A program made the translations under genes and the position numbers. The notes beneath the pieces were generated by a model. The model had not been told where the DNA came from. It saw only the letters and a program-made list of their open reading frames with translations, and made no database searches. Below are positions 5,927 to 9,941 of a DNA stretch of 9,941 nt, in pieces. This DNA is from Aquificaceae bacterium (GTDB lineage: Bacteria > Aquificota > Aquificia > Aquificales > Aquificaceae), in NCBI GenBank assembly GCA_025057715.1, contig JANWVD010000017.1, forward strand, positions 1-9,941, in the 5' to 3' direction. How positions within the stretch are numbered: position 1 is the first letter of the stretch; each line of letters starts with the position of its first letter.

Positions 5927-6421
5927 TTAACAATCAAGCAAAGCCTTTAGGTCCTTGCCAAGCTCTTTGTAAATGCCAAGCTTAAGCTTAAATACCTTTC
6001 CGTCTTTATCTAGCAAGTATGAGGTTGGAAAGCCGCTGACAGGATACTGGTCCTGAGCATGCGGTCTAAGTATCAAAAAGCTGTGTTTATTTTCGCGAAG
6101 ATACGATTGCAAAGCCTCTTCAGAGCTGTCTAAGTTAACCGCAAGAATCTCAAATCCCCTATCCTTGCAGCGTCTGTATTCTCTTTCAAAAATTGGCATC
6201 TCTTCTCTGCAAGGGGGGCACCAAGTTGCCCAAAAGTTTAGCAAAACGACCTTTCCCCTAAAATCAGAGAGCTTTAAAACCTTACCATCTTGGGTTATAA
6301 AAGTATGGTCTTTTATATCCACGCCAGATATTTGATTAGACGGCTTTAAAGCAAAGTATAAAAACGCACCAAAAATAAGACCAAATAAAGCATACTTCAG
6401 ATTTTTCTTAAATGAGCTCAT
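5927..6421 (-). CDS. TlpA/ResA-like membrane-anchored thioredoxin
   Basis: This is a 164-residue thiol-disulfide oxidoreductase. An N-terminal hydrophobic helix (about 8-25, preceded by two lysines) should anchor it with the thioredoxin fold outside the cytoplasm. The active site is WCPPC at 67-71 (redox pair C68/C71), and the cis-proline opposite it is P132 in GFPTSYLLD. CPPC and the central FWATWCPPCREEMP block are typical of TlpA and ResA proteins, which often reduce apocytochrome c or copper-site cysteines. No cytochrome maturation gene lies nearby, so the client is unknown. An extra cysteine (C164) is the last residue and another is C85. The ATG overlaps the argJ stop in an ATGA arrangement. 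GAGGT 7 bases upstream lies inside the end of argJ. It is the last gene before the terminator at 5885-5914. Confidence 0.9.
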   Translation of the reverse strand: MSSFKKNLKYALFGLIFGAFLYFALKPSNQISGVDIKDHTFITQDGKVLKLSDFRGKVVLLNFWATWCPPCREEMPIFEREYRRCKDRGFEILAVNLDSSEEALQSYLRENKHSFLILRPHAQDQYPVSGFPTSYLLDKDGKVFKLKLGIYKELGKDLKALLDC

Positions 6422-7551
6422 GTTGAATACCTCGCATTTAAATTTACATACTCAGGTGTTAAGTCAGAGCTATAAAAGCTCCACTCGCTATTGCCCTCTT
6501 TTAGGTCTATCAATATAAGCACCTCTTTATTAAATTTAAGATAGCTTAGCAACATCTCACTATCAGGCGTTAGTGGCTTTTGGTCAAATACAGTATGGCT
6601 TCCAATCTTTATGCTAAGTTTGTTTATATCAACCCTTTCACTTCCAGAGCCAAGAGCTGCAATGATTCTGCCCCAGTTTGGGTCAAGCCCGTAAATTGCA
6701 GCTTTGACGAGGTTTGAATTAGCAACCAAGGAAGCAAGAGCTCTTGCCCTCTGCTTTGAGCTTGCATTGATTACTGACACTTTTATTATCTTCGTTGCGC
6801 CCTCGCCGTCAAGAACTATCATCTTAGCAAGACTTAGGCTAAGCTCTCTTATAAGCTCTGTCAAAAGGTTATCGTCCGCGCTCTTTGAAGAGGTGGATAT
6901 AAGAACCGAGCAATCATTCGTGCTTGTGCATCCATCGACTGTAATTGAGTTAAAGCTCTCTTCATTAGTAATTTCGTGAATCTCTCTGAGTTTGTTAGTT
7001 TCGGCATCTAAAAACATAAAGGCAAGCATCGTTGCCATATTTGGATGTATCATTCCTGCCCCTTTTGCAAAGCCGCAGGCGTAAATCCCGTTTCTAAAAA
7101 TTGCGTGAAGCTTTGGAAATCTATCAGTTGTTGATATTGTCTCGCTTGCAAGCTTTAAATCAAGCGGCTTTAATGAAAAACAAGCACTATCTATACCCCT
7201 TAAAACCCCGTCAATATCCAAAGGCTTTCCGATTATTCCAGTTGAAAATACCGCAACCTCGCTTTGCGAGATACCTAAGTTTTTAGCAACCCTTTTTGCC
7301 ATCATCTCAGCATGCTCAAAGCCTATACTTCCAACCGCGCAATTTGCGTTCCCGCTATTTACAACAAGAGCTCTCAAAACCCCCGAGAAGTTTTGCATCG
7401 TGTAAAGAACGCTTTCGGATTTTACATAATTTTTGGTAAAGAGAATCGATGCTGGTCTAGAATCTTTTAGATAGACCACTAAAATATCATTCCCGGCTTG
7501 CTTAAGCCCTGCGTATCCAACGCCCATTAAAACAGATTCAAAACCTTCCAC
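6418..7551 (-). CDS. argJ: glutamate N-acetyltransferase / amino-acid acetyltransferase
   Basis: ArgJ recycles the acetyl group from N-acetylornithine to glutamate in arginine synthesis. Bifunctional forms also use acetyl-CoA, and the sequence alone does not show which type this is. The precursor cleaves itself before a threonine to give alpha and beta chains. The motif is clear here (KGAGMIHPNMATMLAF), with T174 as the predicted nucleophile. The oxyanion-hole pair T104-G105 lies in STGIIG. NSGNANCAVG (65-74), GLDPNWGRI and the YVNLNARYST C-terminus are all characteristic. I place the start at GTG 7551 because GAGGAG lies five bases upstream. TTG at 7554 has only two bases of spacing, and the ATG at 7527 has no site at proper distance. 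The start overlaps the M48 gene by 14 bases. At 377 residues it is slightly shorter than many homologues at the N-terminus. Confidence 0.95.
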   Translation of the reverse strand: MEGFESVLMGVGYAGLKQAGNDILVVYLKDSRPASILFTKNYVKSESVLYTMQNFSGVLRALVVNSGNANCAVGSIGFEHAEMMAKRVAKNLGISQSEVAVFSTGIIGKPLDIDGVLRGIDSACFSLKPLDLKLASETISTTDRFPKLHAIFRNGIYACGFAKGAGMIHPNMATMLAFMFLDAETNKLREIHEITNEESFNSITVDGCTSTNDCSVLISTSSKSADDNLLTELIRELSLSLAKMIVLDGEGATKIIKVSVINASSKQRARALASLVANSNLVKAAIYGLDPNWGRIIAALGSGSERVDINKLSIKIGSHTVFDQKPLTPDSEMLLSYLKFNKEVLILIDLKEGNSEWSFYSSDLTPEYVNLNARYST

Positions 7552-8320
7552 CAAAGCTCCTCAAAATTATTGACCTAACTCTTTGAAACTCCTCGCTGTC
7601 AGATATAAATTGCCCAGAGGGTGGTTGCTGACTAATATATTGAGTTGCTATCTTTATTCTATTTTGCGTTAGCGGATGGGTAGATAGCCACTCAGGCGGC
7701 GAGCTTCTCTCCATTGACTTAAGAGTCTCAAACACCCTTATAAGCCCATGAGGGTCATATCCAGATGCTCTCATGTAATCTATGGCAAGTCTATCTGCCT
7801 CTATCTCTTGCTCTCTGCTATATTTTAGAGCAAGGAGCTGAGCACCAATTTGACCTGCCTGAAGTGCTATTTGCCCGATTTTGCTATCGCCTGCTATTAC
7901 TGAGCCTATCCCGATTGCTAAGCTTAGGCCAAGCTGGCGCTCTAAAAACTTCGCATGATGGCGAGCGTTGATATGCCCAAGCTCGTGAGCAAGAACAGCC
8001 GCAAGCTCGCTTTCAGATTTTAAATTAGCAAGCAGCCCTCTGGTTATTACCACAGGACCCCCGGGCAAGGCAAAGGCATTTATAGCTGGGCTATTTGCTA
8101 CATAAAACTGATAAGGCAGCTTCCTCGGGGCGCTCTTAGCAAGGCTCATGCCAACCTGCCTTACATAAGATTGCACCCTTTCATCTGGAAAAGGTCCGCC
8201 AAGCTGGTTTATAACAACCGGGAGCTCTCGCTTGCCTACCTGAACCTCATACTCTTCAGAAACTGCACTAAGAAAACCGTAAGAGAGTCCAAAAATAAGC
8301 AAAACCAAAAGAGCTCTCAT
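7538..8320 (-). CDS. M48-family zinc metalloprotease with signal peptide (BepA/LoiP-like)
   Basis: This 260-residue protein begins with a short hydrophobic export signal (about 1-19), and its catalytic domain is probably periplasmic. The zinc site is HELGH at 112-116, with EIEAD at 172-176 supplying the third ligand (E172 by analogy with HtpX and BepA). PGGPVVITRGLL (86-97) before the HExxH helix and STHPLTQNRI (213-222) near the C-terminus are hallmarks of the BepA/LoiP/Oma1 group of M48. Relatives act in outer-membrane protein quality control; the client here is unknown. Unlike BepA there is no room for a C-terminal TPR domain, so it resembles the short LoiP type. The gene starts three bases after queA ends and has no evident Shine-Dalgarno site, so it is likely co-transcribed and coupled. 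Confidence 0.9.
   Translation of the reverse strand: MRALLVLLIFGLSYGFLSAVSEEYEVQVGKRELPVVINQLGGPFPDERVQSYVRQVGMSLAKSAPRKLPYQFYVANSPAINAFALPGGPVVITRGLLANLKSESELAAVLAHELGHINARHHAKFLERQLGLSLAIGIGSVIAGDSKIGQIALQAGQIGAQLLALKYSREQEIEADRLAIDYMRASGYDPHGLIRVFETLKSMERSSPPEWLSTHPLTQNRIKIATQYISQQPPSGQFISDSEEFQRVRSIILRSFGGRF
7557..7562 (-). promoter_or_regulatory. Shine-Dalgarno site favouring a GTG start for argJ
   Basis: GAGGAG on the minus strand lies five bases before GTG (7551) and two bases before TTG (7554). The spacing favours GTG. The site lies inside the last codons of the M48 protease gene. Confidence 0.6.
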
Positions 8321-8323
8321 AGG

Positions 8324-9331
8324 CTAAAGTATAATCATCGCATCGCCAAAAGAGTAAAACCTATAGCGCTCTTTAATTGCCAAATTATACGCTTTCATAA
8401 TAAGCTCTTTGCCCGCAAAGGCACTAACAAGAAAAAGAAGCGAAGACCTCGGGAGGTGAAAGTTTGTAATTAAAACATCAACCACTTTGAATTCATACCC
8501 AGGGTAGATATAAAGCCCCGTTTTGCCAAAAAAGCTCTCAAACCCCGCAGTCTCAAGAGCTCTAACGACGGTAGTGCCGACTGCAACTATGCGCCCGCCT
8601 AAGGCTTTGGTCTGCCTTATTAACTCAGCGGTCTGCTTTGGCACAATCACAAACTCTTCGTCAACCTTGTGGTCTTTTACATTTTCTGTCTTGACGGGTT
8701 TAAAGGTGCCGTATGATATATGAAGCGTTAAAAAAGCCATTTTGACCCCCTTTTGCCTAAGAGCCTCAATTAGCGACTCTGTAAAGTGAAGCGAAGCGGT
8801 GGGTGCAGCAACTGAGCCAGGATTGCGCGCAAAGACGCTCTGATAATCCTCCCTATCAGAGGGCTCTTCCTCTCTTTGAATATATGGCGGAAGCGGAAGC
8901 TTGCCATAGAGCTCTATAGCCTCCATATCCCCCAGCTTAGAAACTATCTCAACCTCAAACTTAGGTCCTTCTATCTGTTTTCTCACCAAAATATCAAAAT
9001 CCTGCGCTACGCGCAGAGAGATACCTTCCTTTATTCCCCTCCCCCCAATTAGGGCATGCCAGACCCTCTCACTTATAAAATCAGTTAGCAAGACCTCTAC
9101 CTTACCGCCGCTTGGCTTTTTGGCAAAGAGTCTTGCCGGTATTACCCTTGTGTCGTTAAAGACAATCAAATCCCTCTCATCTAAGAGCTCTAAAATATCC
9201 CTAAAAACTGCATGCTTGATAGAGCCGTCTTTACGAGAGATAACCATAAGCTTGCAGCTATCCCTTGGATAGACTGGTCTTTTGGCAATTAGCTCCTCAG
9301 GAAGCTCAAAATCAAACTCCTCAACCCTCAC
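8324..9331 (-). CDS. queA: S-adenosylmethionine:tRNA ribosyltransferase-isomerase
   Basis: QueA moves and rearranges the ribose of SAM onto 7-aminomethyl-7-deazaguanine at the wobble base of tRNAs for Asp, Asn, His and Tyr, giving epoxyqueuosine. Diagnostic blocks, numbered from the GTG, are FDFELPEELIA (6-16), VFNDTRVIPARL (57-68), GKLPLPPYI (143-151), GSVAAPTASLHFT (172-184), LTLHISYGTF (201-210), VGTTVVRALE (251-260), NFHLPRSSLL (290-299) and FYSFGDAM (325-332). The start is set at GTG 9331 because homologues begin a few residues before FDFELP. An in-frame ATG at 9379 would add 16 residues that are only the shadow of the dut C-terminus. The chosen start overlaps dut by 11 bases. The 335-residue length fits the family. 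Other queuosine genes are not in the window. Confidence 0.96.
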   Translation of the reverse strand: MRVEEFDFELPEELIAKRPVYPRDSCKLMVISRKDGSIKHAVFRDILELLDERDLIVFNDTRVIPARLFAKKPSGGKVEVLLTDFISERVWHALIGGRGIKEGISLRVAQDFDILVRKQIEGPKFEVEIVSKLGDMEAIELYGKLPLPPYIQREEEPSDREDYQSVFARNPGSVAAPTASLHFTESLIEALRQKGVKMAFLTLHISYGTFKPVKTENVKDHKVDEEFVIVPKQTAELIRQTKALGGRIVAVGTTVVRALETAGFESFFGKTGLYIYPGYEFKVVDVLITNFHLPRSSLLFLVSAFAGKELIMKAYNLAIKERYRFYSFGDAMIIL

Positions 9332-9764
9332 CAGTAGAGCCAAAGCCCCCCTCGCCCCTTTGGGTTTGAGAAAGTTCATCAGTTATCTCAAATTCAACCC
9401 TTAGCACATTACAAAAAACAAGCTGAGCAATCCTTTGACCCCTTGAAATTGTGAAAGTATCCTGACCTAAGTTAATCAAGATGACTTTTATCTCGCCTCT
9501 GTAGTCTGCGTCTATCGTCCCGGGGGAATTTAAAACCGTTATACCGTGCTTTAGCGCAAGACCGCTGCGCGGGCGAACCTGGGCTTCAATATTAGGCGGA
9601 AGCTCTATGGCAATCCCAGTCGGGATAAGCAATCTTTGCATCGGCTTTAATAGAACAGTCTCGTAAAGCGCGCAAAAGAGGTCAACGCCAGAAGAAAGCG
9701 AAGTTTGATAAGATGGCAATGGCAAGCCTTCTGAATTTGGTAATCTCTTTATCTTTACCTTCAT
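9321..9764 (-). CDS. dut: dUTP diphosphatase (trimeric dUTPase)
   Basis: Dut hydrolyses dUTP to dUMP, keeping uracil out of DNA and supplying the thymidylate precursor. All five motifs of the trimeric family are present in 147 residues: SSGVDL (24-29), PRSGLA (65-70), GTIDADYRGE (82-91, with D85 as the residue expected to activate water), RGQRIAQLV (108-116) and the flexible C-terminal RGEGGFGSTG (136-145). Length is normal. The ATG lies 8 bases after the end of tRNA-Thr on the same strand, with no Shine-Dalgarno site in between. A message formed by 3' processing of the tRNA would therefore be nearly leaderless. The end overlaps queA by 11 bases. Dut is commonly found near pnp in bacteria, in agreement with the upstream fragment. 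Confidence 0.97.
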   Translation of the reverse strand: MKVKIKRLPNSEGLPLPSYQTSLSSGVDLFCALYETVLLKPMQRLLIPTGIAIELPPNIEAQVRPRSGLALKHGITVLNSPGTIDADYRGEIKVILINLGQDTFTISRGQRIAQLVFCNVLRVEFEITDELSQTQRGEGGFGSTGEG

Positions 9765-9772
9765 CTTAATTT

Positions 9773-9844
9773 AGCCGGCGGTGGGACTTGAACCCACGAC
9801 CTAGGCATTACGAGTGCCTCGCTCTACCTCTGAGCTACGCCGGC
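9773..9844 (-). tRNA. tRNA-Thr, anticodon CGT
   Basis: A complete 72-base cloverleaf reads on the minus strand. It has a 7-bp acceptor stem (GCCGGCG/CGCCGGC), a D arm GCTC/GAGC with the loop AGAGGTA, an anticodon stem AGGCA/TGCCT with the loop CTCGTAA, a 5-base variable loop and a T arm GTGGG/CCCAC with the loop TTCAAGT. The anticodon is CGT (plus-strand 9810-9812), reading ACG for threonine. G1-C72, C2-G71 and G35-U36 agree with known tRNA-Thr identity elements. The discriminator is U and CCA is not encoded, so it must be added enzymatically. The 5' third lies inside the preceding open reading frame, and dut begins 8 bases after the 3' end, so it is probably cut out of a longer mRNA. No own promoter is obvious. 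Confidence 0.97.
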
Positions 9845-9941
9845 GAGCTTTGCCCTGCCTTGGTCGTCTATTTCTACAACTCTGACTGGAAGCTCGTCGC
9901 CGATGTTAAATTTACCCCTGGCATCTTTAATACCGCCATCC
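9824..9941 (-). CDS. pnp: 3' end of an S1-domain protein, probably polynucleotide phosphorylase
   Basis: The last 38 codons of a gene enter from the right edge. The peptide includes FNIGDELPVRVVEIDDQGRA and ends KLAGVAQR. The G-D-E-hydrophobic-V-x-V-hydrophobic-E-I-D-x-Q-G-R pattern is the last part of an S1 RNA-binding domain as it appears at the C-terminus of polynucleotide phosphorylase, a 3'-5' exoribonuclease. The ID-x-QGR ending favours PNPase over ribosomal protein S1, but the visible part is too short to exclude other S1 proteins. The stop TAG lies in the D arm of tRNA-Thr, so the last six sense codons (GCC GGC GTA GCT CAG AGG) and the stop are also tRNA sequence. The natural S1 ending would be just before them. 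Pnp upstream of dut is a common bacterial order. Confidence 0.65.
   Translation of the reverse strand, partial: DGGIKDARGKFNIGDELPVRVVEIDDQGRAKLAGVAQR

Noticed and set aside
8328..8333. TATACT on the minus strand before the M48 gene as a promoter
   Set aside because: It lies in the last codons of queA, has no -35 partner at proper spacing, and the 3-base gap between the genes fits a continuing operon.
8171..8473. Plus-strand open frame of 100 codons across the M48/queA junction
   Set aside because: It lies antisense to two well-supported genes, its Lys/Arg/Asn-rich product resembles no family I know, and no ribosome-binding site or promoter stands out.
9332..9379. Longer queA starting at the ATG at 9379
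   Set aside because: The extra 16 residues are only another frame of the dut C-terminus. QueA homologues begin just before the FDFELP block, which the GTG at 9331 matches.
1..9941. Mobile elements, CRISPR arrays, toxin-antitoxin pairs or phage genes
   Set aside because: No transposase, integrase, spaced direct repeats, small paired frames or terminal inverted repeats were seen. The tRNA gene has no integrase or duplicated 3' end beside it.

Overview
The window looks like an ordinary, tightly packed chromosomal stretch from a thermophilic bacterium, probably from the Aquificales (Aquifex, Hydrogenobacter or Thermocrinis relatives). The main clue is the S-adenosylmethionine synthetase. It is the archaeal-type enzyme, which I recall as being found in Archaea and in a few bacteria including Aquificales. 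Many same-strand neighbours overlap by 1 to 17 bases, and several starts lack a Shine-Dalgarno sequence. The genus-level assignment is an inference. I see no insertion sequence, phage gene, CRISPR array or other sign of an accessory island.

Layout from left to right. A minus-strand cluster (1-4016) reads degT-family aminotransferase, trpS, a membrane-associated PHP-domain protein, a Tat-exported MepK/YcbK-like murein peptidase, and thpR, which runs off the left edge. A divergent promoter region of about 100 bp (4017-4119) separates it from a short plus-strand pair, archaeal-type metK and nuoA (4120-5667). The nuoA stop codon abuts the stop codon of the convergent minus-strand rpmI (L35) with no base between. 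Behind rpmI lies a G/C-rich terminator hairpin that ends a second long minus-strand cluster (5927-9941). That cluster reads, in order of transcription: the 3' end of an S1-domain gene (probably pnp), tRNA-Thr(CGT), dut, queA, an M48 metalloprotease, argJ and a TlpA/ResA-like thioredoxin. Together the genes tile almost all of the window; the only gaps above about 50 bp are the divergent region and the rpmI/tlpA gap.

Most genes are informational or biosynthetic housekeeping. Several link to RNA: pnp, tRNA-Thr, queA, trpS, thpR and rpmI. MetK makes the SAM that QueA consumes. ArgJ feeds arginine synthesis, Dut cleans the dNTP pool, NuoA is a membrane subunit of complex I, and three products act at or beyond the membrane (MepK-like, M48 protease, TlpA-like).

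I did not find a convincing undescribed system. The points most worth a second look are: the tRNA gene that overlaps the end of the upstream reading frame and sits 8 bases from the dut start; a PHP enzyme with a hydrophobic segment between its metal-binding motifs; an apparent iron-sulfur cysteine motif in TrpRS; a strong excess of the palindrome GAGCTC; and the terminator/promoter overlap in front of a lone L35 gene.
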